The notes beneath the pieces are model-generated. The model was not told the DNA's origin and made no database searches. It saw nothing but the letters and a program-made list of their open reading frames with translations. DNA of 64,000 nucleotides, from assembly GCA_027030245.1 (NCBI GenBank), contig JALVFE010000021.1:186001-250000 (forward strand), in the 5' to 3' direction. Shown here piece by piece: positions 9,337 to 18,259 of this stretch. Position 1 is the first letter of the stretch. Each line of letters opens with the position of its first letter. This DNA is from Melioribacteraceae bacterium (GTDB lineage Bacteria > Bacteroidota > Ignavibacteria > Ignavibacteriales > Melioribacteraceae). The translations under genes were made by a program, and so were the position numbers.

Positions 9337-9372
9337 AGTTAAATGTAATTCACACCTAAAAAGGAGCTCACT

Positions 9373-10821
9373 ATGAAAGGTATCTACAAATTATTACTCC
9401 TGATGGTTTTTATTTTTTCAGTCAATCTTTTATCTCAAACATTCGACGGTGAATGGCAAATCGACTATGTAACTGAAGACGACGCGGGTAATGGAACCGG
9501 TCAGCGCACACTAGCAGTTACAGCCCTCGAAGAAAATACTTTTGTGGCTTTAGTCAGTCGCGAATCAGCCAATGCTTATTATATCGTCGGATATAAAAAT
9601 GCCGATTCCACATCCGGCAGACTGGGTGTATATCCTTACGGTAGCGATGCAAATGATTATCGTACAAGATGGATTGTCGGTTTCTTTCAAGTGGATTTCG
9701 AAAGGACCAGAGGGATTGCTTCGCATAACGGAATAATTTACGTTACGAACAACGATCCCGACCATTACATTTTAACTTTCGAGATGACAAATGATACGGT
9801 TATATCACACAATGCAAGATTATCAACCGGAACACAAAAAGACATTTGGGCTATCGATATTGATGACGCTGGTCGCGTTTACGTCACACAAGAAGGCGAT
9901 TCCACAAACCCCGGCACAGTGTTAATATACGATAATCTGGATAATGAATCTGCTTGGGCGAATGGAAGCGTTGGAACACCTTTGCAAACAATACAATTAC
10001 CTGAACCGGGTTCTGCTCGCGGAATTGCGGTAAATGAAGACGGTTCGGTCATTTACGTATCAAACCATTACTCCAAGAATGTATATTGTTATGTTGGCAA
10101 TCCCACAGACGGTTATACTTTGTATAATGGTTTCAATTTTAACGTTGATACAACGTTTATTGCAAGCGACACATCAACGGTGGTTGTAGGACCTTGGGGT
10201 ATGAGATACATGCGCGGCAATAATTTACTTTTTATTGCGCATGATGCCGACTTTCAACGCGGAATGGCTTACGAATACGGTAGAATTTACATAGTCGACC
10301 CGAATACCGGATCGGTTTTGGATACAATTAATGTAGCAGAATGGAATAAATCCGTAACCGGTTCCTACAACAATTACATTAACTGGAAAGCATCGGGATA
10401 TGCTTCCGTTTATTCCGTGGATTTCGATAATAACAAAAATGTTTATTCCCAATCTTATTATGCATGGACGGTAGATAAGTGGAAATACACGGGCACATTA
10501 CCGGTAATAGATTTAACTATTACATCGGTAGAAAAACTCGAAAACGAATTGCCACAGAAATTTGAACTGGCACAAAATTATCCGAATCCGTTTAATCCGA
10601 CAACAACTATACAATTCTCACTTCCCGAAAGTTCAACCATAACTTTGAAAGTTTATAACGTAACGGGTGAACTGGTTTCCGAACTTATTAAGAACGCTTC
10701 ATTTAATGCGGGAGTTTACAAAATATCATTCGATGCATCAAATTTGGCTTCGGGGACCTACATTTATAAGTTAAGTAACGGGAATTACACAATATCGAAA
10801 AAGATGATTTTGATGAAATAA
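9373..10821 (+). CDS. Secreted beta-propeller protein with type IX secretion sorting domain
   Basis: A 482-residue protein with a signal peptide (about residues 1-22) and a body that reads like NHL/YncE-type beta-propeller blades (repeats such as RGIAVNEDGSVIYVSNH). A C-terminal type A sorting domain begins FELAQNYPNPFNP near residue 400 and ends in the KKMILMK tail. Cargo with this domain is exported through the outer membrane by the Por/Gld apparatus and often anchored at the surface. AAGGAG precedes the ATG. The next cargo gene follows after 39 nt. The ligand or activity of the propeller is unknown. Confidence 0.85.
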   Translation: MKGIYKLLLLMVFIFSVNLLSQTFDGEWQIDYVTEDDAGNGTGQRTLAVTALEENTFVALVSRESANAYYIVGYKNADSTSGRLGVYPYGSDANDYRTRWIVGFFQVDFERTRGIASHNGIIYVTNNDPDHYILTFEMTNDTVISHNARLSTGTQKDIWAIDIDDAGRVYVTQEGDSTNPGTVLIYDNLDNESAWANGSVGTPLQTIQLPEPGSARGIAVNEDGSVIYVSNHYSKNVYCYVGNPTDGYTLYNGFNFNVDTTFIASDTSTVVVGPWGMRYMRGNNLLFIAHDADFQRGMAYEYGRIYIVDPNTGSVLDTINVAEWNKSVTGSYNNYINWKASGYASVYSVDFDNNKNVYSQSYYAWTVDKWKYTGTLPVIDLTITSVEKLENELPQKFELAQNYPNPFNPTTTIQFSLPESSTITLKVYNVTGELVSELIKNASFNAGVYKISFDASNLASGTYIYKLSNGNYTISKKMILMK

Positions 10822-10860
10822 ATTAATTAACCTAATTTCTCAAACAATAAAGGAGGTACA

Positions 10861-13464
10861 ATGAAATTAATTAAAATTACTGTGATTCTAGCAGTGATAA
10901 CTCTTTTCACCGGGTCGCTTTTTGCTCAACAAGCAATTTTTCAAAGAGCCGGTGAAATACCTGTACCGGCAATAGAAAATGCAGGCTTCGGTAATGTTAT
11001 CGCAGGCGTTGATTTAGACGGCGACGGATCACAAGAAGTATATGCAGTAAATAATATGTATGACCTTGGAGGTAACGAATTAACCCCAAGAATCTACAAA
11101 TTCGAATGGAACGGTACATCATGGGATTCCGTTTGGAGCGCAGAAGCTCCTCTGCCAGGTCAAAACACATGGCCTGCATTAACATGGGGCGATTGGGATA
11201 AAGACGGGAAATACGAAGTTATCTGGGGACCTGTAAATTATTTTATATCAGGAGGAGAAAATCCGTACAGAATTTTGGTGTACGAATCTAAAGGCGACGG
11301 TTCGGATATTATGGGTGTTGATGACGGAAACGGGAATTATATGCCCAATGCAAAATGGACTATTTTACCCGATTCAAATTCAGGTGAACAATGCCGTCCT
11401 TTCCGCTGGACATTAACCGATATTGACAATGACGGTGACGAAGAAATCGTTTTCGGTAGCCGACGTGGCGACAGAAGATTCGGTGTGATTTCCGTATCCG
11501 ATATCCCCGATAACGGAGACGGAAGCGAAGTATGGACTTTGGAAGAATCCGGATTATCCGACACAACCTTTACTTTTGGCGGCGGAACCATTTATGATAT
11601 GGTTACCGTTGACAGCACAATTTATCTTTTCCATTCCTTAGGGGATATTACAGCTGTTACCTATGACAACGGTTCTTGGGCTACAACTGTTGTTCCTTCT
11701 GCCGTTCCGGGCGGTTCTTGGAAATCGGCTCAAGTTGTAGATATTGACGGCGACGGGACAAAAGAAATTATGGTTGCTGGTTGGTTAACTGGAAATAACA
11801 GAATTTATGTTCTGCAAGTAGACGGCGCAAATATTACAACCAACGTTATCTTTGAAGCTGCCGACTTAATTGGCGCTTCGGGTAGATTTTACGGCGGTGG
11901 TGCCGGCGATACCGACGGCGACGGAAACGTAGATTTCATAACAGGTACAAGAAATGCTATTATCAACGGAATGATTGTTCAAATTTCTTATAAAGGTGGA
12001 GATATTACGGATCCTGGAAGTTATTTTGTTTCTGTTATAGACCAAGAAGCTTTCACAAACGGACGTTGGGGTTTAATCGGTGTTGGAAACATTAACGACG
12101 ATGCAAACGATGAAGTTCTCTATGCAAGCGACTGGAAAGGTAACGACGACGGTACTCCTCCTTACAGAGTTCCGTTAACCGTTCTCGATTATGTTACCAC
12201 GGTTGAATCGATTGCCAATATCAAAAAAGATATGGACGGCGATTTCGTACCCGATATGAAAGGTGACACCGTAATAATTAGTGGCGTTGTAACTTCGACT
12301 AATTTTAGACCAAGCGGACTACAATATTTTATTCAAGATGCAACGGGCGGAGTTCAATTATTTAATTCTTCTGCAGGTATTGCATTAAATGTTGGAGATT
12401 TCGTTATTGCTTCTGGTGCTGTTACTCAATATAGAGGTCTAACCGAACTTGAAGTTGCTGATCCTACAAATGATATTCAAGTCTTGGGTAGTGATGTTTC
12501 GGTTCCTGCAGTTCCTTTAACGATAGACGAATTTTTGGCTAATGCCGAAATGTATGAAGGTAAGCTAATTAAATTAATGAAGGTTACTAAAGCTCCTACT
12601 TCGAATGATTGGCCAATAGCTGGTAACTGGGCAAACATTACTCTATGGCATGGTTTCGGAACAGAATTAACGATGCATATAGATAGCGATACCGATTTAG
12701 ATGACAATGTTGAACCGACTTGGCCTGTAAATATTGTTGGAGTAGGTTCACAATATACAAGTAGCACTCCACCTAACGACGGATATCAAATTATGCCGAG
12801 TTTCTATGCCGATATAGAACAAGGCGTTCCGGTTCCTCCATTACCTAATTTCGCTATGTTGGAACCTGCGGACAGCAGCATATTAGAAATTTACGATTCA
12901 ACAGATACTTTTACATTTGTATGGGAAAAACCTGTTGACTTGAACGGCGACGCTTTGATTTATCAATTTATCTTTATGTTACCGGATACTACGGTTGAAG
13001 ATATTTTCCCCACTGACACAATGACAGTGTTCGACGGCGCTACATTGTTGGGTTATATGGGAACAGCAGATAGCGTTGTTGCTAAATGGACTGTTGTTAC
13101 CAAAGGTGCCGAAGATGATTTGGTTGCATCTTCAGACACTGCAATGGTTACATTAGTAAACAAAACCGCCGTGGGTATTGAAGATGAAGTTATTCCTACT
13201 AAATTCTTCGTCAATCAAAATTATCCCAACCCGTTTAACCCGTCAACGGTTATTAAATTCGGTTTACCTTCGGATGCAAGTGTTGATTTGAGAATTTACG
13301 ATATTCTGGGTCAAGAAGTGAGAGTATTGTTAAACAACAAATCATTCAAAGCCGGTGTACACAGCGTACAATTCGATGCGTCCGGACTTGCCAGCGGTAG
13401 ATATATTTATCGCTTGAAAGCCGGAAACAAAATCGTTACAAAGAAAATGATGCTGTTGAAATAA
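10861..13464 (+). CDS. Large secreted FG-GAP/VCBS protein with OB-fold region and type IX sorting domain
   Basis: An 867-residue protein. After a signal peptide (about 1-22) come at least five Asp-rich calcium-loop repeats of FG-GAP/VCBS type (DLDGDGSQEV, DWDKDGKYEV, DIDNDGDEEI, DIDGDGTKEI, DTDGDGNVDF). A DUF5689/OB-fold-like domain follows (about 460-590, GVVTSTNFRPSGLQYFIQD), then an Ig-like stretch, then the NYPNPFNPSTVI sorting domain ending KKMMLLK. It is a probable cell-surface adhesin or sensor-like protein. AAGGAGG sits four bases before the ATG. It is likely co-transcribed with the gene upstream and is followed by a terminator. Confidence 0.85.
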   Translation: MKLIKITVILAVITLFTGSLFAQQAIFQRAGEIPVPAIENAGFGNVIAGVDLDGDGSQEVYAVNNMYDLGGNELTPRIYKFEWNGTSWDSVWSAEAPLPGQNTWPALTWGDWDKDGKYEVIWGPVNYFISGGENPYRILVYESKGDGSDIMGVDDGNGNYMPNAKWTILPDSNSGEQCRPFRWTLTDIDNDGDEEIVFGSRRGDRRFGVISVSDIPDNGDGSEVWTLEESGLSDTTFTFGGGTIYDMVTVDSTIYLFHSLGDITAVTYDNGSWATTVVPSAVPGGSWKSAQVVDIDGDGTKEIMVAGWLTGNNRIYVLQVDGANITTNVIFEAADLIGASGRFYGGGAGDTDGDGNVDFITGTRNAIINGMIVQISYKGGDITDPGSYFVSVIDQEAFTNGRWGLIGVGNINDDANDEVLYASDWKGNDDGTPPYRVPLTVLDYVTTVESIANIKKDMDGDFVPDMKGDTVIISGVVTSTNFRPSGLQYFIQDATGGVQLFNSSAGIALNVGDFVIASGAVTQYRGLTELEVADPTNDIQVLGSDVSVPAVPLTIDEFLANAEMYEGKLIKLMKVTKAPTSNDWPIAGNWANITLWHGFGTELTMHIDSDTDLDDNVEPTWPVNIVGVGSQYTSSTPPNDGYQIMPSFYADIEQGVPVPPLPNFAMLEPADSSILEIYDSTDTFTFVWEKPVDLNGDALIYQFIFMLPDTTVEDIFPTDTMTVFDGATLLGYMGTADSVVAKWTVVTKGAEDDLVASSDTAMVTLVNKTAVGIEDEVIPTKFFVNQNYPNPFNPSTVIKFGLPSDASVDLRIYDILGQEVRVLLNNKSFKAGVHSVQFDASGLASGRYIYRLKAGNKIVTKKMMLLK

Positions 13465-13489
13465 TACAGAATCATTTTCTGTATAATTT

Positions 13490-13520
13490 AGCCCGACTGA
13501 AAAGTCGGGCTTTTTTATTT
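13490..13520 (+). terminator. Rho-independent terminator after the type IX cargo pair
   Basis: AGCCCGACT and AGTCGGGCT form a perfect 9-bp stem with a four-base loop (GAAA), followed at once by TTTTTATTTT. A smaller palindrome (TACAGAA/TTCTGTA, 13465-13483) precedes it. Confidence 0.95.
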
Positions 13521-13581
13521 TACATACTTTTATTAAAGCATTTTTTTTTATAATTTTTATGTCAAATGTTTTCTTAACAAC

Positions 13582-14124
13582 TTGCGGTTCTGCTTGACTT
13601 ACCAGGAAGAAATAAAATATCTTTTAAGATTGTACGGAATCAAGCAAAATTGGCTTGCCCATCAAATCGGTTTGAAGCCTCAAACCCTCTCTTACTTGCT
13701 AAACGAAAGTAAAAAATTTAATGAGGATTTATACAAATCGATAAAAGAAATAATAAATACTTATCAATATGATCAAGAGCTTTTTAACAGCAGGTTCGAC
13801 GATAATTACGATTTGTTTGATGACGAAAAATTGCGAATAGGAATAGGCGGCAGAATAAGAATTTTTGCAAAAAGAAAATACGGTACGCTTAAGAAACTTG
13901 CCGCGGCAATGGAAATCTCGCCCCAACAACTTCAACAATATATAACGGGCAAACGTGAACCGGGTTCAAGGATTTTAATCAAACTGCTTCGTTTGGGCTG
14001 CGATATTAATTGGTTGTTAAGCGGAACCGAATCTCTCGAATCATTTAAAATCGATAAACTTGAACGCGAGTTGAGAAAGCTTCAAGAAAGCTTGAATCAA
14101 ATTTCGGAGTTGGTGAAAAAGTAA
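13582..14124 (+). CDS. Tandem helix-turn-helix (XRE-like) DNA-binding protein
   Basis: A 180-residue protein with two HTH segments in one chain: residues about 8-45 (KQNWLAHQIGLKPQTLSYLL) and about 92-130 (LKKLAAAMEISPQQLQQYI, then GKREPGSRILIKLL). An NWLLSGT motif typical of phage-like regulators follows, then a C-terminal coiled coil that could mediate dimerisation. No ATG is available; TTG codons at 13582 or 13594 must serve, without a clear ribosome site. It stands alone after a terminator. The regulated genes are unknown. Confidence 0.65.
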   Translation: MRFCLTYQEEIKYLLRLYGIKQNWLAHQIGLKPQTLSYLLNESKKFNEDLYKSIKEIINTYQYDQELFNSRFDDNYDLFDDEKLRIGIGGRIRIFAKRKYGTLKKLAAAMEISPQQLQQYITGKREPGSRILIKLLRLGCDINWLLSGTESLESFKIDKLERELRKLQESLNQISELVKK

Positions 14125-14171
14125 ATTGTAATATACAGAATATGAGTACCGCAAAGGATTTACTTCTTTAA

Positions 14172-14360
14172 TTGACAAACAATCATCAAATTACACGCAG
14201 GCTGAAAAAAAATAAAATTATATTGACAGCGGTAGTTTATTTATTTGCAATATTAATACTTATCTTTTCTTCTTTTATTAATATAGACGAGAAATATATA
14301 ACCGCTTTACTTTTGCTTATTTCTTTTCCTGTTGTTTTTAAAAAGTTTTTTACCCGCTAA
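14172..14360 (+). CDS. Small two-helix membrane protein, hypothetical
   Basis: A 62-residue frame beginning TTG at 14172. It has a basic N terminus, two hydrophobic helices (about residues 17-35 and 42-57) and a basic tail. The composition is believable for a small membrane protein, but there is no good ribosome site and the surrounding DNA is very AT-rich, so it could be a chance frame. Confidence 0.35.
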   Translation: MTNNHQITRRLKKNKIILTAVVYLFAILILIFSSFINIDEKYITALLLLISFPVVFKKFFTR

Positions 14361-14688
14361 TTGAAAAACTAACCGCAAAAGAACCTCTATTTCAATACCA
14401 AAGCGAAACGAGTTTCTACATTCTTATACAAATCATTACTTTCGCGAATAAAGGTGAATAATAAAATAATCTGTTTATTGTAAATAAATATGATTGTTAT
14501 TTATCTTTAATTTTACCAGTCTGTATAAATATTATATTATATTTAATATTTATTTTAGTTTCAACTTAACTATATTTATTTCAATTAATAATTACATTAC
14601 ATTTTTTGTAATTTTTATTTATAATAATTAAATTTATTCATTATTTTTTGTTTATAATATTATTTACTGAATATTTTAGACAATTTAA
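14361..14688. other. AT-rich intergenic stretch without recognisable gene
   Basis: About 330 bases, strongly A+T rich, with no coding frame of note on either strand, no tRNA-like fold and no clear terminator. It probably contains the promoter of the orphan gene at 14689, but many TATA-like words make a specific call unsafe. Confidence 0.6.
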
Positions 14689-15531
14689 ATGCAAACTAAA
14701 AAATTCATTTTTCTTATTTCACTATTATACTTTTTTACAAGTGACAACTCCCAAAATCATTTCTTAACAGATTCATTATTTGGCAATTTATTATGGAACT
14801 CTGGTAAAAATAAATTGATTAACAATAATCTAAAAACAACCTCAACAACTGCGTTAATTGATTCTAACCATATTTTTACTGACCAAATTTTAGGTATTAA
14901 ATTTGAAACCGATATACCCAAAAATGACTATCAAAAATTTCTGGACAATATTGATACTAGTAATTGGTTAAAATATACAAATGCATCAAAAAAAATATCA
15001 ATTAAATTTCCACCGTGTTTAAAATTAGAAATGTTTGATAGTTTAGAAAATCTAATAATTTGCGATTCAGCTATTGTATTTGAATATTTTGATAAGAACG
15101 ATTCGGCTTATTACCCAATTATTTCTTTTTATTCTACAAAAAGTAGTTTTGAAAAGATTGCATTTAATTTTGGCTTCGATACAACCACAGCTATTTATTC
15201 AGAATATTCTAATCCTCCCCCAAAAAGCGAACAAAAACCAGTATGGGTTACTCATGGAAGACAAGGCTTAACTCTAGAAGCTGTAAAAATTGACGGCTAT
15301 CCGTGGCACGGTTTATATGGTGAAAATTTCTTTGGCGCTTCTCTTAATAACGGAGGGTCTGGTTTAGCAATAAGGGCACAAATGTTGCTCTTTTATGAAG
15401 AATCAAATGGATGTAATATTGTCTTTGAATATTATGATGAAGGAGGTTATACTAATTGTGAACTATCTAAATTTGAAGTTATAAAAATGGTAGAGATTTT
15501 TTATAAATCATCTATTCTTAGGAAACAATAA
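14689..15531 (+). CDS. Hypothetical exported protein, orphan
   Basis: A 280-residue protein with an N-terminal hydrophobic signal-like segment (about residues 4-18). It is Asn/Ser/Lys rich, reflecting the low GC of this gene compared with its neighbours. No known domain is recognised. The C-terminal half has GYPWHGLYGENFFGASL and a paired-cysteine region (two Cys about 18 residues apart) that may form a disulfide. The composition and isolation suggest recent acquisition. The function is unknown. Confidence 0.55.
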   Translation: MQTKKFIFLISLLYFFTSDNSQNHFLTDSLFGNLLWNSGKNKLINNNLKTTSTTALIDSNHIFTDQILGIKFETDIPKNDYQKFLDNIDTSNWLKYTNASKKISIKFPPCLKLEMFDSLENLIICDSAIVFEYFDKNDSAYYPIISFYSTKSSFEKIAFNFGFDTTTAIYSEYSNPPPKSEQKPVWVTHGRQGLTLEAVKIDGYPWHGLYGENFFGASLNNGGSGLAIRAQMLLFYEESNGCNIVFEYYDEGGYTNCELSKFEVIKMVEIFYKSSILRKQ

Positions 15532-15850
15532 TTTTGGCACTTTTTTCACCATGATATTCCAAAATAAACATCATTGTCAAGAAAGTATCCAATTTTTGTA
15601 AATTGATTTTATCTTGAATTATTTCTTGAGTCGTTGAAATATCAATTTAACAAAATAATTCCACAGATAAGCCACATAAAATATTAATTTTATATCATAC
15701 TTTATATTTGCTGAATTGGAAGGAATTGTTTGAATACGATTGGTAGAATATATAAATCTATTGAAAAATCTATTGAAAACGAAACTTATAAAAAAAATAG
15801 GCTTGCTGTTAAACAAACCTAAATCATTGTAAAATAATATGTTATCTCGG
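15532..15850. other. Intergenic stretch between orphan gene and tRNA
   Basis: About 320 AT-rich bases with no convincing gene. A minus-strand frame of 65 codons (15619-15816) is Phe/Asn/Lys biased with no start signal and is not believed. A 25-codon plus-strand frame beginning near 15750 follows GGAAGG but is too short to claim. Confidence 0.5.
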
Positions 15851-15923
15851 TGGAGCTAGGCGGGCTCGAACCGCCGACCTTTTGACTGCCAGTCAAACGC
15901 TCTCCCAACTGAGCTATAGCCCC
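15851..15923 (-). tRNA. tRNA-Ala (anticodon GGC)
   Basis: On the minus strand a complete 73-nt cloverleaf reads GGGGCTA (acceptor), a D-arm GCTC...GAGC, anticodon stem TTTGA/TCAAA with loop CTGGCAG giving GGC, and T-arm GGCGG-TTCGAGC-CCGCC. The acceptor partner is TAGCTCC with discriminator A. One G-U pair occurs in the acceptor stem. The 3' CCA is not encoded (ACCGAG follows). Confidence 0.96.
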
Positions 15924-15978
15924 AAAATTTCAAAATCGGTTGATAAACTTATAAAACTCAGCTTCAATTGTCAATAAA

Positions 15979-17313
15979 TTAATCGCGTAATTCGTTTTCG
16001 TTTAACGTATAAGAAAATATTTTGTTCCCGTCTTTATCGTAAACCGTGCATGTTAAATTTCTGTTTTTTCTCGGTCCGGTAACTTCGAAAATAGCAAAGT
16101 TCCTTTTTTCAACTAAAGTTCCGTCAATTCTTAAACGGTTAGGCGCATTTTTAAATGATGTAGGACCGGAAGTAAACGGTGAAATCGTAAAGTCGTAAAG
16201 AGGATAAGTGCCTCTGCGTTCCAATTTGGAAATTTCGGTTCTGTGCACATCGCCGGTCAAAAATATCACGCCGTTTATTTTTTCTTGTTCAATTAATTTT
16301 AGCAATTTTGTTTTTTCGACGGGATAACCTGAATAGTTTTCTTCGGTGGGAGTCGGATTCAAAACCTGCCCGCCGATAGCAATAATTTTGAACGGTGCGT
16401 GACTTGTTGTAAGATTATCAATCAACCATTCAATTTGTTCATCACCCAGGATTTGTCTTTTACCGAATTTTCTTCTGTCGGGACTTCTGTAATATCTGTT
16501 ATCGAGAAGGAAGAAATCCACATCTCCCCAAGTAAACATTGTGGTAGTTCCGGGTTTTCCGTTTATTCCGTAGGAGGGATTTCCCCAAAACAATTTAAAT
16601 GCTTCCAAAGTTGTTTCTTTGTTCCAAAATCCCCTGTCGCTGTTATTCGGTCCGAAATCGTGATCATCCCAAATTGCATAATGATGTGTTGAACCTAAAA
16701 GCGGTTGTAATTCCGGTAAAGATCTTCCATGGGTAAACCTTTTAAGAATTCCGGTTCGTGAATTCCAATCCACTTCCCGCAAATAAAAGTTATCTCCCAA
16801 CCAAAGCATAAAATCGGGGTTTTTATCATTAATACTTAAAAATATCTCGTAATCTCCGCCGTACGGTTTACCCGGTCGGTCGTATTGTTTTTGATTAATA
16901 AACGCACCGCTTCCGGTTGCAAAAGAAAAATTCGGCGGATCTTCCCTCCATTGCCAAAGTTTCTGCGTTTTAAAACGGAGCGGATAGGGTCTATCTACAA
17001 CTTTATTGTTTATGAACAGTTCGTACTCATAAGTATTACCGGGTTCAACTTCATCGGCAACTAATTTTGCTGTAAAAGCATTTTTCTTTTCCGTATGAAC
17101 AGTATTGGTTTCATGCCGGTTTTTCTTATCGTAAATATGCCAATAAACAATTTTAACGTCTGCGGCTTTCTTGGTTTGCACCCAGATTAACACTTCGCGC
17201 ATTGTGGAATAACCGAGCATAGGCCCCGATTGTAAAAGATCGGTTTGTGCATTTACATTTATTATGGAAACAAACAAAAACAAATAGAGTACAAAGAATT
17301 GAGTTTTTTTCAT
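15979..17313 (-). CDS. PhoD-like metallophosphatase, secreted
   Basis: A 444-residue protein with a signal peptide (about residues 1-22), an N-terminal FnIII-like PhoD domain (about 25-120), then a calcineurin-like phosphatase domain. Motifs seen are FMLWLGDNFYLR, YAIWDDHDFGPNN (the typical PhoD WDDHD), FFLLDNRYYR and FLTGDVHRTEI. PhoD enzymes hydrolyse phosphodiesters and monoesters outside the cytoplasm using Fe/Ca centres. The gene is divergent from the cytochrome-like lipoprotein. Confidence 0.9.
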   Translation of the reverse strand: MKKTQFFVLYLFLFVSIINVNAQTDLLQSGPMLGYSTMREVLIWVQTKKAADVKIVYWHIYDKKNRHETNTVHTEKKNAFTAKLVADEVEPGNTYEYELFINNKVVDRPYPLRFKTQKLWQWREDPPNFSFATGSGAFINQKQYDRPGKPYGGDYEIFLSINDKNPDFMLWLGDNFYLREVDWNSRTGILKRFTHGRSLPELQPLLGSTHHYAIWDDHDFGPNNSDRGFWNKETTLEAFKLFWGNPSYGINGKPGTTTMFTWGDVDFFLLDNRYYRSPDRRKFGKRQILGDEQIEWLIDNLTTSHAPFKIIAIGGQVLNPTPTEENYSGYPVEKTKLLKLIEQEKINGVIFLTGDVHRTEISKLERRGTYPLYDFTISPFTSGPTSFKNAPNRLRIDGTLVEKRNFAIFEVTGPRKNRNLTCTVYDKDGNKIFSYTLNENELRD

Positions 17314-17394
17314 GATATTTTTTCCATATTTTTGATAAAACCGCTAAATAATTATAATCAAAAAATAATTTTTCAACAACCGCTAAATAAGTTC

Positions 17395-17805
17395 ATGAAA
17401 CACATAACAACTATTCTGCTTGCTATAATTTTAATTGCCATATTTCTGGTTTACGGTTGTGATGATACAATTACAAATCAAAACATAGACGATATAGTTA
17501 TTCCTTCCAAAAATGTGAGTTATAGTCAACATATTCAGCCTTTGTTTAACGTAAAGTGCGCAACAAGCGGATGCCACGACGATAACACCCGAGCGGGCGA
17601 TTTAAGCCTTACTTCTTACGCAAATACTACGGCAAGCAGTTTAATTGTTTTCCCCGAAGATCCAGATAACAGTATTTTGGTTTGGGCAATAGAAGGAACC
17701 AATTTCAAACTTATGCCGCCCATTGAAGCGCCTGTTACGCCTCTGAACGAAAATCAGATTCAAGGAGTAAGAACATGGATTGCCGAAGGTGCTAAGAATA
17801 ACTAA
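17395..17805 (+). CDS. Lipoprotein with c-type cytochrome-like CX4CH motif
   Basis: A 136-residue protein. A hydrophobic signal ends in VYGC, so Cys22 is the probable lipid-modified residue. The mature part has CATSGCH (Cys55, Cys60, His61), an expanded heme-binding motif seen in small cytochrome-like domains of planctomycete-type and FCB proteins, and LMPP (Met107) as candidate sixth ligand. The open frame extends upstream to 17245 but into the PhoD promoter; the ATG at 17395 gives a clean lipoprotein signal. Heme attachment at CX4CH is plausible but not proven. Confidence 0.75.
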   Translation: MKHITTILLAIILIAIFLVYGCDDTITNQNIDDIVIPSKNVSYSQHIQPLFNVKCATSGCHDDNTRAGDLSLTSYANTTASSLIVFPEDPDNSILVWAIEGTNFKLMPPIEAPVTPLNENQIQGVRTWIAEGAKNN

Positions 17806-18259
17806 TTCGGATTCCGGGATATATATCCTCGAAATCAAAATAAATAGAGATTTTACTGTCAGTACTAAAACTTTCGAAAACTTTACTTTTAAAAAGGGTT
17901 TCTATTATTACGTTGGTAGCGCACAAAAAAACTTAAAAAGCAGAATTCAAAGACATCTTAAAAAAGAAAAAATTATTCATTGGCATATCGATCACATTAC
18001 AACAATCCGTGAATCGGAAATTACATCGGTTTACGTATTTAGAAGTAAAAAGAAAGATTTCGAATGCGAATTAGTTCAGACTTTAACCCGCAAAGGTATA
18101 TTAAAATACTCGGCGAAAAATTTCGGGAATTCCGATTGTAATATTTGCGATTCTCATTTGCTTTATTCCAACAAAAGAATTCCTTACAACCAATTCTCGC
18201 GTTTATACCAATCGATTGTACGCTTTAATCCTTCTTCCAACGAAATTTCCTGGGAATAG
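17780..18259 (+). CDS. GIY-YIG nuclease-like protein (DUF123 type)
   Basis: A 159-residue soluble protein with SGIYILEI (residues 12-19), then FYYYVGSA and a basic RIQRHLKK helix, matching the GIY-YIG/DUF123 fold. A CNIC pair (about residues 121-124) may bind metal. The start is a TTG at 17780 inside the end of the lipoprotein gene (26-nt overlap), with AAGGAG about 12 bases upstream. The 3' end overlaps the convergent reductase gene by 76 nt, which both reading frames tolerate. The substrate is unknown. Confidence 0.78.
   Translation: MPKVLRITNSDSGIYILEIKINRDFTVSTKTFENFTFKKGFYYYVGSAQKNLKSRIQRHLKKEKIIHWHIDHITTIRESEITSVYVFRSKKKDFECELVQTLTRKGILKYSAKNFGNSDCNICDSHLLYSNKRIPYNQFSRLYQSIVRFNPSSNEISWE

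Noticed and set aside
15619-15816. Minus-strand 65-codon frame
   Set aside because: Composition bias follows AT-rich DNA, there is no ribosome site and no recognisable protein features.
17245-17394. Longer N terminus of the cytochrome-like lipoprotein
   Set aside because: The extension crosses the PhoD gene start and its promoter, and it would place the lipoprotein signal internally; the ATG at 17395 gives a normal signal.
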